A stretch of 11,014 nucleotides of DNA, taken from the NCBI GenBank assembly GCA_013812995.1, contig JACCSL010000835.1, positions 1 through 11,014 on the forward strand. Direction: 5' to 3'. The position numbers were made by a program, and so were the translations under genes. Of the stretch, positions 1-9,822 are shown piece after piece. Under the pieces are notes generated by a model. That model was not told where the DNA came from and searched no databases. It was given only the letters and a program-made list of their open reading frames with translations. Positions within the stretch are counted from its first letter, which is position 1, and each line of letters opens with the position of its first letter. The DNA is from Ardenticatenales bacterium (GTDB taxonomy: Bacteria; Chloroflexota; Anaerolineae; Ardenticatenales; Ardenticatenaceae).

Positions 1-80
1 CCCTCACCCCCACGTCGCTTCGCTCCGTGTCCCCTCTCCCGAAATCGGGAGAGGGGCGGCCGAAGGCCGGGGAGAGGGCT
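1..80. repeat. GC-rich palindromic intergenic repeat (REP/MITE-like), possible terminator
   Basis: Two hairpins stand side by side. Bases 31-42 pair perfectly with 45-56 (12-bp arm CCCTCTCCCGA-type, 2-base loop), and 57-61 pairs with 65-69 (CGGCC/GGCCG, loop GAA). The outer ends are also imperfectly complementary: the CCCTCACCCC start faces GGGGAGAGGG near base 69-78. The block lies downstream of the prkA stop codon, so it could end or protect the prkA transcript. It has no clear T-run, so a classical rho-independent terminator is not proven. Its layout resembles the multi-copy GC-rich palindromes often seen between genes in Chloroflexota genomes; that family assignment is from memory. The element may extend beyond the left edge. 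Confidence 0.6.
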
Positions 81-144
81 TCGCTGGCACGCTTCCCCTC
101 TTCCAAACCACAAATTCCGTCAGAAGCAGAAACATAATACGTCA

Positions 145-162
145 ATTACGTTTTACGTTTTA
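145..162. repeat. Copy of the ACGTAAA heptamer repeat at the 3' end of prkA
   Basis: These 18 bases (ATTACGTTTTACGTTTTA) are identical to 8536-8553 in the spacer between the amino-acid-binding protein and permease genes. Read on the minus strand they are tandem ACGTAAA units starting three bases after the prkA stop codon. An exact 18-base match between two otherwise unrelated spacers suggests a dispersed repeat family rather than chance. Confidence 0.6.
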
Positions 163-165
163 AGG

Positions 166-3459
<3,294 letters not shown>

Positions 3460-3610
3460 CTCACGCTCCTTACTAGGTGGATCATCGGCTTGCGAGGGGA
3501 AATTCGCCCGAAGAGTGCCTATTCCCTCAGCAAGCTCTGCGCCACTTTACGGGAAAAAACGAGGGTATGGTACAAAAGTCGGGGATGAAAAAAGCGCCTG
3601 AATAAAAATA

Positions 3611-3640
3611 AAAGTAGCACAGTGGCAAAGAGGTAGTCAA
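3611..3640 (-). promoter_or_regulatory. Weak candidate promoter in the prkA upstream spacer
   Basis: The 189-bp spacer 3460-3648 separates prkA from the upstream same-strand gene, long enough for its own promoter. On the minus strand TTGACT (3640-3635) lies 18 bases before TACTTT (3616-3611), a fair -35 and a poor -10 match. The region is A+T-rich with several T-runs but no convincing hairpin terminator. prkA may also be read from the upstream histidine-kinase promoter. Confidence 0.25.
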
Positions 3641-3648
3641 ACAGATGT

Positions 3649-4872
3649 TCAGGGTATTGGCACCAGCGTCTTGCTGATCTCCCTCAGCGTCGTGGCGGCA
3701 CGATGGTGGGGCTGAGAGAGGACGAGGGGAAGCCCCTGGCTCATTGCTATCAGGCACGCCTCGGCGGCCGGCGGAATCACCCCCAGGATAGGAGCCCGCA
3801 GCATGGTCTGGGCCTCGCTCAACGTCGTGAGGTTCCCTGCGCCGCTGCGATGGACCAGGAGGACATTGACCTGGCTAGCACTGATACCCCAGCCAGCCAG
3901 TGCGGCCAGCAGGGCCTGGCTCGCCTTCAGCGCCACCGGATCAGGCTCGCTGACAATCGTCACTATATCGCACTGCTGAATGGCAAGGGAGAAAACCTCC
4001 AGGGGTGTGGGGGTGAGATCAAGCATAACACACTCGGCGATGGCCCGCAGCCCCGACAATAGAGCGTCGAGCTGCGCCAGGCTCAGGGAGCCGCTCTCTT
4101 GCAGGGTAGAGGGCGCGCAGAGCACCTGTAACCTGGATGGGCCACTGACCAGGCAGCGCCGCAGGGCTCGCTCGTTGATCTCTCGGGGGTTCAACGACGA
4201 TAACGTTGCCAGCGTTTCCGGGAAGGTGTTTTGCAAGTGGGAGGCCAGGGTGCCCAGGGAGGGGCGAAGCTCGACGAGGATGGTGGGCTGCTGGGCAGCG
4301 AGGAGGGTAGCAAGGTTGAGCGCCACCGTCGTGGTTCCGACGCCACCCTTCGCACCCACGAACCCCAGGAGCTTTCCGCGTGTCCCTGAAGATGGAACCT
4401 GGGGAGCCTGCCGATGGCGCTCAATGGCATGGGACAAGGCCCGCACCAGCGTTGCCCCGTTCACCTCTCCCTTGATGAGGTAATCCTGCGCCCCACCCTG
4501 TACCGCTTGAATAGCCAGCGAAACATCGGTCAGGCCGCTAAATACCACGATGGGCGTGCCGGGAGCCTGGGCGTGCACCTGCTCGAACGTCTGCAACCCA
4601 TCGCTGTCCGGCAGCTTGAGGTCGGAGAGAATCACATCGAACCGTTCCTTTGCCAGGCGCTGGAGGGCACTGCTCAGGCGGTCCGCATGAACGATTTGGA
4701 AGAAAATATGAGGCACCTCCGCCAGAAGTTCACGCACCAGTTGCGCCTGTGCCAGGTTGTCTTCGATCAGAAGGAGCGCAATCCGCTCCCCTGCTCCCTC
4801 GGTCTTGGGCGGTCCGCCTGGCGAGGCAGGGGGCTCAGGGAGCCGGGAACCTAGGCGTTTGAGCAGCGACAT
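3649..4872 (-). CDS. Response regulator receiver domain fused to a CpaE/TadZ/MinD-like ATPase
   Basis: The protein has 407 residues. After a Pro/Gly-rich lead (to ~30), a receiver domain spans about 31-153 with the acidic pair E37/D38, phospho-acceptor D84 in ILSDLKLPDSDG, S112 and K134 in place. A short linker leads to a MinD/ParA-like ATPase (~167-407) with a deviant Walker A, GFVGAKGGVGTTT (170-182): the first signature Lys is kept, and the second Lys of KGGVGKT is replaced by Thr, as is common in CpaE/TadZ proteins. A Walker B-like CVMLDLTPT is at 281-289. CpaE/TadZ proteins are polar or membrane-surface ATPases first known from type IV pilus (Tad) assembly. No tad gene is present here, so a pilus role is not supported. 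ATG is preceded by AAAGGGGTGATCT, an excellent ribosome-binding site. The gene starts 21 bp after the histidine kinase gene, so it is very likely co-transcribed with it and phosphorylated by it; the ATPase would be the output. A plain ParA-like partitioning protein is less likely because of the receiver domain. Confidence 0.88.
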   Translation of the reverse strand: MSLLKRLGSRLPEPPASPGGPPKTEGAGERIALLLIEDNLAQAQLVRELLAEVPHIFFQIVHADRLSSALQRLAKERFDVILSDLKLPDSDGLQTFEQVHAQAPGTPIVVFSGLTDVSLAIQAVQGGAQDYLIKGEVNGATLVRALSHAIERHRQAPQVPSSGTRGKLLGFVGAKGGVGTTTVALNLATLLAAQQPTILVELRPSLGTLASHLQNTFPETLATLSSLNPREINERALRRCLVSGPSRLQVLCAPSTLQESGSLSLAQLDALLSGLRAIAECVMLDLTPTPLEVFSLAIQQCDIVTIVSEPDPVALKASQALLAALAGWGISASQVNVLLVHRSGAGNLTTLSEAQTMLRAPILGVIPPAAEACLIAMSQGLPLVLSQPHHRAATTLREISKTLVPIP

Positions 4873-4893
4873 AGATCACCCCTTTCTTGTACG

Positions 4894-7062
4894 TTAGGTT
4901 GTTGTTTTATGGTCAACCTCGTTTTCCCAAAGAGTAAAATGAAATGTGGTACCCTCTCCCAGAACCGAGTCGGCCCAGAGTCGGCCCTGATGGCGCTCTA
5001 CCACTCGCTTACAGATGGCAAGTCCCATCCCGGTGCCGGGATAGTCCTGGAGGTTGTGCAAGCGCTGAAAGATAGCAAAAATGCGCTCTGCATGTTGCGC
5101 CTCAAAGCCAATTCCATTGTCCTGCACGGCAAAGAGCCAGTGTCCGTCCGCGTAGCGCGCATGGATATGGATGCGCAGGAGTCGTTGAGCGCGAAACTTG
5201 AGCGCGTTTCCGATGAGATTTTGTAGGAGTGAGAGAATCTGCATGGGGTAAACCTTAAGCGCGGGCAGGGAATCGTAGGTAATGGAGGCCCCACTCTCGC
5301 GAATCGCTACCTGAAGATTCGCCAGGGCATGGTCTAGCAGAGGGTTCAGCTCCGTTCTCTCAAGTGGCTCCGGGCTACTCCCAACGCGAGCATAGGCCAG
5401 CAGATCATGGATGAGTTGCTGCATCCGGCGGGCCCCCGCGATGGCACGGCCAATGAATTCCAGACCCTTGGGATCCAACGTATCCCCATAGCGCCGCTCC
5501 AGCAGTTCCATATAGCTGGTAATCATGCGCAGTGGCTCCTGCAAATCGTGGGAGGCAATGGAGGCAAATTGCTCTAGCTCCCCATTAGAATGAGCCAACT
5601 CCTCTGCCTGCTGGGCCAGTGTCTCTTCGATCTTCTTGCGCTCGGTGATATCCTCCGAGACACCGATGATTCGGTATATCTCTCCCTGGGCATTGACAAG
5701 GGGGAAGGAGCGGACGCGCACCCAGCGCACCTCCCCATTCTGGTGCAGGATGCGATGCTCCTTGATCTGGGGGCCCTCCCGATTATGCCCCTGTGCCACG
5801 CGTACCCATGGCCGATCCGCTGGATGAACGTGCTCCATCCAGCTTTCCGGACGCTCGTACAAGCTCTGACAGGAGCGCCCCCAGAGGCGCTCGTAGGCCG
5901 CGCTGATGTAGAGCATCTGGGATTCTGTACCATCGGTGATCCAGAAGGCATCGCGGATGGTTTCAGCCACCTGACGAAAGCACTGCTCGCTCTCCCCCAG
6001 GGCGCGCCTCGCCTGTTCGCGCTCAATGACTCGTCCCAACTGCGTTCCCACCTGCGCCATAACCTCAAGAAGCGCCTCATCGGGCTCCAGGGGCATCATC
6101 GCAAAAAACTCCATGACAGCGACGACTTTCTTGCCCGAAAGGATCGGGAAGGCCAGCGCGGCCCGCAGCCCCAGTTTGCGAGCCATAGAGGCGCGCACGA
6201 AGGTGGTGTTCCGGGTGACATCGCTGATCCAGAGCGGCTGTCCCAATGCCCAGACCTGGCCTGGCAGCGCCGAGCCGCGCCGGAAGCGAAGGTTTTCGCT
6301 CACACTCCTAAACGCCTCAAAACGCTCAGGGGCGTCCAGGTGCCAGAGCCGGGAAGAGATCAGGCTGTTCGCCTGATCATTCAGCACGTAGATGTGACCT
6401 ACGGGCCAGCCCATATAAGCACCGATGTATCGCAGGGCTGCCACCAGGGCTGCCCGCGCATTGCTGGCTTCGTTGGCCGACGCCGCAATCTGCTGGAGAA
6501 GCTGCGCCTGAGCACTCTGGCGGGCCAGCGCGACCTCGATGGCCTCTCGCTTCCGAATCTCGGCGCGTAAGTCGATCTCTGTCATAACCATGCCGGTGAA
6601 TTCCTGCAAGATTTCTACCTCGTGTGGCTCCCACTCTCTTGGCTGGGAGTCTATAACACACAGGGTACCGAGCGTCTGACCCTCCTGGGTCATCAGGGGG
6701 GTCCCGAGATAGGCATGTACCCCCAATTCAGAGATAGCCAGGTTCTGAGAGACGAGCGGGTGGCGCGTGGCATCCTCAACAATGAGAGGCGCACCGGAGG
6801 CAACTACATACTGGCAGAAGGAATAGTCCAGAGGTGTCTCGCGGCGCGAGGCCCAGGGTTCATTCAGCCCCAGGCTACTCTTGAAAAATTGGCGATCCAC
6901 ATCGACGAGGGATATGAGGGCAACTGGGGCGTGAAGCAGACGGGTCAGAAGGCGTGTCAGGCGATCAAACGACTCCTCAGGCGCGCTATCCAGCAGGTCC
7001 AGGGCGTGGAGCGCGGCCAGTCGGACAGGATTTGTGACTTCAGGGGGCGGAGTGCCTGTCAT
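4894..7062 (-). CDS. Soluble GAF-GAF-PAS sensor histidine kinase
   Basis: This is a 722-residue kinase with no obvious transmembrane segment. In order: GAF 1 (~14-165, with DYSFCQYVV and ending GTLCVIDSQPREW); a short coiled linker (~166-190, Arg/Glu/Ala/Gln-rich); GAF 2 (~190-350); PAS with PAC tail (~360-475, ending IIGVSEDITERKK); HisKA (~495-565) with phospho-acceptor H505 in SIASHDLQEPLR; and HATPase_c (~605-712) with the N box LLQNLIGNALKF, G1 DNGIGF (648-653) and G2 GTGMGL (676-681). It should sense a soluble or cytoplasmic signal, phosphorylate itself on H505 and pass the phosphate on. It carries no receiver of its own, and the receiver-ATPase gene 21 bp downstream is the natural partner. 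The frame is open up to 7239, but ATG 7062 is chosen because GGAAGGAT lies at proper distance and the GAF homology begins soon after. The ligand is unknown. A phytochrome chromophore role is unlikely: there is no PHY domain, and I saw no clear bilin-binding motif. Confidence 0.9.
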   Translation of the reverse strand: MTGTPPPEVTNPVRLAALHALDLLDSAPEESFDRLTRLLTRLLHAPVALISLVDVDRQFFKSSLGLNEPWASRRETPLDYSFCQYVVASGAPLIVEDATRHPLVSQNLAISELGVHAYLGTPLMTQEGQTLGTLCVIDSQPREWEPHEVEILQEFTGMVMTEIDLRAEIRKREAIEVALARQSAQAQLLQQIAASANEASNARAALVAALRYIGAYMGWPVGHIYVLNDQANSLISSRLWHLDAPERFEAFRSVSENLRFRRGSALPGQVWALGQPLWISDVTRNTTFVRASMARKLGLRAALAFPILSGKKVVAVMEFFAMMPLEPDEALLEVMAQVGTQLGRVIEREQARRALGESEQCFRQVAETIRDAFWITDGTESQMLYISAAYERLWGRSCQSLYERPESWMEHVHPADRPWVRVAQGHNREGPQIKEHRILHQNGEVRWVRVRSFPLVNAQGEIYRIIGVSEDITERKKIEETLAQQAEELAHSNGELEQFASIASHDLQEPLRMITSYMELLERRYGDTLDPKGLEFIGRAIAGARRMQQLIHDLLAYARVGSSPEPLERTELNPLLDHALANLQVAIRESGASITYDSLPALKVYPMQILSLLQNLIGNALKFRAQRLLRIHIHARYADGHWLFAVQDNGIGFEAQHAERIFAIFQRLHNLQDYPGTGMGLAICKRVVERHQGRLWADSVLGEGTTFHFTLWENEVDHKTTT

Positions 7063-7078
7063 GGTTTTATCCTTCCGG
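7063..7078 (-). promoter_or_regulatory. Ribosome-binding site fixing the histidine kinase start
   Basis: On the minus strand GGAAGGAT ends about seven bases before ATG 7062 (AAGGA at 7074-7070). The in-frame ATG at 7239 lies upstream of the predicted promoter and would add 59 residues unlike any GAF protein. Confidence 0.7.
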
Positions 7079-7170
7079 AAGTGGCAAACTACCAAAAAAG
7101 CGAAGGAATCGGTACCAACAGAGAGGCAGTAGGGTAGTGTGGGGAAATGTTTATGCGTCAATAAACAGAT

Positions 7171-7199
7171 AGTATGATGAAACAGCACGCATGGGTCAA
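7171..7199 (-). promoter_or_regulatory. Candidate sigma-70-type promoter for the histidine kinase operon
   Basis: On the minus strand TTGACC (7199-7194) is followed after exactly 17 bases by CATACT (7176-7171). It would give a leader of about 100 bases before ATG 7062. The -35 matches five of six consensus bases and the -10 four of six. It points away from the rightward transporter promoter, making the 7063-7340 spacer a divergent control region. Confidence 0.45.
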
Positions 7200-7236
7200 G
7201 CCGGTTGTTGGGTATGACAGCACCGATTGAAAAGCG

Positions 7237-7246
7237 CAACCGGTTG
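7237..7246. promoter_or_regulatory. Possible operator: perfect palindrome over the transporter -35 box
   Basis: CAACCGGTTG is a perfect 10-bp palindrome with a CG centre that overlaps the -35 box of the rightward promoter. A half-site copy, CCGGTTG, recurs at 7201-7207, 39 bp upstream and next to the leftward -35 box. Such paired sites could bind one repressor acting on both promoters. No regulator gene is in the window, so this is only a candidate. Confidence 0.3.
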
Positions 7247-7273
7247 ACAGGCTATCGCTATTCCTTTTAAGAT
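7244..7273 (+). promoter_or_regulatory. Candidate sigma-70-type promoter for the amino-acid transporter operon
   Basis: A consensus TTGACA (7244-7249) is followed by an 18-base spacer and TAAGAT (7268-7273, four of six consensus bases). Initiation would fall near 7280 and leave a leader of about 60 bases before ATG 7341. A short inverted repeat TGAC-TT-GTCA (7274-7283) lies at the expected start point. Confidence 0.5.
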
Positions 7274-7340
7274 TGACTTGTCACCCGTCAACGATGGCAG
7301 GCGACAGCTCGTTCGATTTTACTGACACGGAGGAAGACAG

Positions 7341-8492
7341 ATGAGAGATTTCATCAGGGTAAGTGCCGTGCTCCTGCTGCTACTGGCGCTCATGGCCTGT
7401 AATGCCGCACCGAGCCCGGAGCCCGCCGCCACGGAGGGTGTAGGGGCCGGCGAGGCCACGACTACGACGGAAACAGGCAGCGCAACCGCCGTTAGCGAAT
7501 CCAGTCCCACCGTCCCCTCGTCGGAAGGCGCGCAGGTCGCGGGCGGTCGCCTCCAGGCGGTCCAGGATCGTGGGGAGCTGATCTGTGGCGTTCATGGCAG
7601 CCTGCCCGGCTTCGGCATCGTGGATGCCTCTGGGGAATACGCGGGCTTTGACGTGGACTTCTGCCGCGCGATAGCGGCAGCGGTGCTGGGCGACCCCGAG
7701 GCGGTCGAGTTCCGCCCCCTCACTGCGCAGGAACGCTTCACCGCCGTACAGACGGGCGAGGTGGATGTCCTCAGTCGCAACACCACCTACACGATCAGCC
7801 GCGACACGTCGGTGGGGCTGGATTTCGGCCCGGTAACGTTCTATGACGGGCAGGGGATGATGGTTCGCAAGGACAGCGGCATCGAGAGCCTGGAAGACAT
7901 GGCCGGTGCGACGATCTGCGTTCAGTCCGGCACCACCACGGAGCTAAACCTGGCCGACTCCTTCCGCGCACGCAGTATCGAGTTCACGCCGGTGGTCTTC
8001 AGCGATGCGGACCCCACGCGTGAGGCGTACAACTCCGGTCAGTGCGATGGCTTCACCACAGACCGCTCCGGGCTCGTCGCCAGCCAGACGCAGCTTACCG
8101 CGCCGGAGGATCACAAGATTCTCCCCGATACGCTCTCGAAAGAGCCGCTCGGCCCGTCGGTTCTCCAGGGCGATGCTCAGTGGGCCGATGTGATCACCTG
8201 GGTTGTCTATGCCACGATCCAGGCAGAGGAGTTCGGGATTGACCAGAGCAACCTGGAGGAGATGCTCGCCAGCGAGGATCCCAACATCCGCCGCTTCCTG
8301 GGCGCGGAGGGTGAACTCGGCCAGGGCATGGGGTTGAGCAACGATTTCGTCGTTCAGATCATCCGGGGTGTGGGCAACTATGGCGAGATTTACAATCGCA
8401 ACCTTGGCCCCGACACCCCCTTCGACCTGCCGCGCGGGCAAAACTCGCTCTTCACCGAGGGCGGGCTGCTTTACTCGCCGCCATTCCGCTAG
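7341..8492 (+). CDS. aapJ: Lipoprotein amino-acid-binding protein of an Aap/Bzt-type ABC importer
   Basis: This is a 383-residue extracytoplasmic solute-binding protein of family 3. The N-terminus is a lipoprotein signal: R2-R6, hydrophobic stretch VSAVLLLLLALMA, and lipobox LMAC with C20 as the lipidated Cys. A 45-residue Ala/Thr/Ser/Glu-rich linker (~21-65) follows, making it longer than the ~340-residue proteobacterial AapJ. The binding fold starts at about GGRLQAVQDRGELICGV (69-84) and shows AGFDVDFCRAIAAAVLG (101-117), VDVLSRNTTYTISRD (141-155), the ligand-site stretch VQSGTTTE (194-201), and GQCDGFTTDRSGL (233-245). These are typical of AapJ/BztA general L-amino-acid binders rather than of narrow GlnH/HisJ proteins. 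ATG follows GGAGGAAGACAG, a good ribosome-binding site. It feeds the two permeases downstream. The exact substrate range (probably polar or acidic amino acids) cannot be read from sequence. Confidence 0.92.
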   Translation: MRDFIRVSAVLLLLLALMACNAAPSPEPAATEGVGAGEATTTTETGSATAVSESSPTVPSSEGAQVAGGRLQAVQDRGELICGVHGSLPGFGIVDASGEYAGFDVDFCRAIAAAVLGDPEAVEFRPLTAQERFTAVQTGEVDVLSRNTTYTISRDTSVGLDFGPVTFYDGQGMMVRKDSGIESLEDMAGATICVQSGTTTELNLADSFRARSIEFTPVVFSDADPTREAYNSGQCDGFTTDRSGLVASQTQLTAPEDHKILPDTLSKEPLGPSVLQGDAQWADVITWVVYATIQAEEFGIDQSNLEEMLASEDPNIRRFLGAEGELGQGMGLSNDFVVQIIRGVGNYGEIYNRNLGPDTPFDLPRGQNSLFTEGGLLYSPPFR

Positions 8493-8500
8493 GGAACAGC

Positions 8501-8570
8501 ACGTAAAAACGTAAAACGTAAAACGTAAGTGACGCATTACGTTTTACGTTTTACGCATTACGTTTTACGT
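8501..8570. repeat. ACGTAAA heptamer array forming a 19-bp perfect hairpin
   Basis: Tandem ACGTAAA units (8501-8507, 8509-8515, 8516-8522, partial 8523-8528) face inverted TTTACGT units (8537-8555 and again 8558-8570). Bases 8510-8528 are the exact reverse complement of 8537-8555, with an 8-base loop (8529-8536). A 17-base direct repeat CGCATTACGTTTTACGT occurs at 8533-8549 and 8554-8570. The array starts eight bases after the binding-protein stop codon. In the transcript it would form a strong stem that could stop RNA decay or reduce read-through into the permeases. Repeat expansion by slippage is another explanation for its origin. Confidence 0.8.
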
Positions 8571-8610
8571 GAGGCGTAATAGGTGACCTGATCGCGTATT
8601 GCGCCTCACG
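8568..8610 (+). promoter_or_regulatory. Second stem-loop just before the first permease start
   Basis: Bases 8568-8580 (CGTGAGGCGTAAT) pair with 8598-8610 (ATTGCGCCTCACG) over 13 positions with one G-U type mismatch, around a 17-base loop. The stem ends only two bases before the AGGA ribosome-binding site (8612-8615) of the permease gene at 8624. It could tune translation of the permeases relative to the binding protein. No riboswitch class is recognised. Confidence 0.45.
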
Positions 8611-8623
8611 CAGGAATTTTACC

Positions 8624-9817
8624 ATGGCCGAAGTTCCGCTGAGACGTACCCAACAGTCTGTCCCCTTCTGGCGCGATGTAAAGATTATTGCGATCCTGCT
8701 CCAGGTTCTCTTTGTCATTGTTGTGCTGGCGGTCACGATTTTCCTCTATACCAACATGGTTGAGGGGCTCCGGCGCTCCAACCTGTTGCCCAATCTCTCC
8801 TTCCTCAATCAGTCGGCCAGTATCGCCATTGGCGAGGGGCTGCCCTATACTCCCTCTGACACTTGGCGCTATGCCTTCCTCGTGGGGGTGGTCAACACGC
8901 TCCGCATCGCTATCGTTGGCGTCATCCTGGCGACCTTGCTCGGTCTCGTGGTGGGCATCAGCCGCCTCTCCAACAACTGGTTGCTGCGAAATGTCGCCTA
9001 CACCTATATTGAAATTGTGCGCAACATCCCTCTGCTCGTACAGCTGATTTTCTGGGCCACCGTGGCGCAAAATCTCCCAACGGTGCAAAACAGCATCAAT
9101 CTCGGCGGGCTGCTGCACCTGACGAATCGCGGGGTCTTTCTCGCGTGGCCGCGCGGGAGCGAGAGTATGGGCAGTTGGGTTCCCTGGCTCTATGGCGCAC
9201 TCGTGGCGGGTGTTGCGCTCTTCCTCTGGCGCAGGCAGATGCTCGCCCGCCTGGACCGTCCGGGCGCGGTGCTACCCCTGGCCCTGTTGGGGGTGGCGGT
9301 CGTTGCCCTGCTGGGCTTTGTCATTACCTGGATTATGCGGGGTGTGGCTCCGCTCTACCTGGATGTGCCGCTGCTGGATCGCTTCAACTTCAAGGGCGGC
9401 ACCGTGCTGACCTCGCAGTTCTCGACGCTGCTCTTTGGCCTGGTGATCTACACCGCCTCGTTTATCAGCGAGATCGTGCGAGCGGGGATTCAGGCAGTCA
9501 GCAAGGGGCAGCGCGAGGCCGCGCGGGCGCTGGGTCTCTCCGACTGGCAGAGTCTCCGCCTGGTGGTATTGCCGCAGGCGTTGCGCATCATGATTCCCCC
9601 CATGACCAACCAGTACCTCAACCTGAGCAAGAACAGCAGCCTCGCCTTTGCCATTGGCTACCCTGATCTTTTTACCATCGGCTCCACGATCAACAACCAG
9701 ACGGGGCAGATTATTCCGCCCATCCTGATGATTATGGGAAGCTATCTGACAATCAGCCTCACTACCTCGCTCGCGATGAACCTGTACAACCGCCGCATCC
9801 AGCTTCACGAAAGGTGA
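8624..9817 (+). CDS. aapQ: Amino-acid ABC transporter permease, first subunit (AapQ-like)
   Basis: This is a 397-residue inner-membrane permease of the His/Glu/Gln/Arg/opine family. Hydrophobic segments lie near 20-42, 84-112, 137-150, 185-202, 217-236, 264-284 and 365-388. The first core half (NTLRIAIVGVILATLLG..., then YIEIVRNIPLLVQLIFW at 128-144) and the second (...ASFISEIVRAGIQAVSKGQ) are separated by an insert of about 100 residues, as in AapQ/BztB, which are longer than ~220-residue HisQ/GlnP. The EAA loop contacting the ATPase is KGQREAARALGLSDW (~294-308), followed by LPQALRIMIPPMTNQYLNL. The start ATG is preceded by GCAGGAATTTTACC. It forms the channel with the permease encoded 5 bp downstream, and the 131-bp gap to the binding-protein gene is filled by hairpins. 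Confidence 0.93.
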   Translation: MAEVPLRRTQQSVPFWRDVKIIAILLQVLFVIVVLAVTIFLYTNMVEGLRRSNLLPNLSFLNQSASIAIGEGLPYTPSDTWRYAFLVGVVNTLRIAIVGVILATLLGLVVGISRLSNNWLLRNVAYTYIEIVRNIPLLVQLIFWATVAQNLPTVQNSINLGGLLHLTNRGVFLAWPRGSESMGSWVPWLYGALVAGVALFLWRRQMLARLDRPGAVLPLALLGVAVVALLGFVITWIMRGVAPLYLDVPLLDRFNFKGGTVLTSQFSTLLFGLVIYTASFISEIVRAGIQAVSKGQREAARALGLSDWQSLRLVVLPQALRIMIPPMTNQYLNLSKNSSLAFAIGYPDLFTIGSTINNQTGQIIPPILMIMGSYLTISLTTSLAMNLYNRRIQLHER

Positions 9818-9822
9818 CCCTC

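Noticed and set aside
3460..3648. Small gene between the receiver-ATPase and prkA
   Set aside because: Short frames here overlap the flanking genes or lack a ribosome-binding site and any domain; the stretch looks like non-coding control DNA.
5590..6570. 326-codon open frame on the plus strand opposite the histidine kinase
   Set aside because: It lies wholly inside a gene with unmistakable GAF, PAS and HisKA motifs and has a composition typical of an antisense shadow.
4894..7062. Bacteriophytochrome photoreceptor
   Set aside because: The GAF-GAF-PAS order lacks a PHY domain, and I saw no clear bilin-attachment motif; the kinase domain alone resembles phytochrome-type kinases.
7063..7239. 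Longer histidine kinase with a start at 7239 (59 extra residues)
   Set aside because: The extension has no ribosome-binding site, lies across the predicted promoter and does not resemble GAF proteins, whereas ATG 7062 has GGAAGGAT at proper spacing.
8501..8570. CRISPR array
   Set aside because: The repeats are 7 bp, contiguous and inverted, with no unique spacers and no cas gene nearby.
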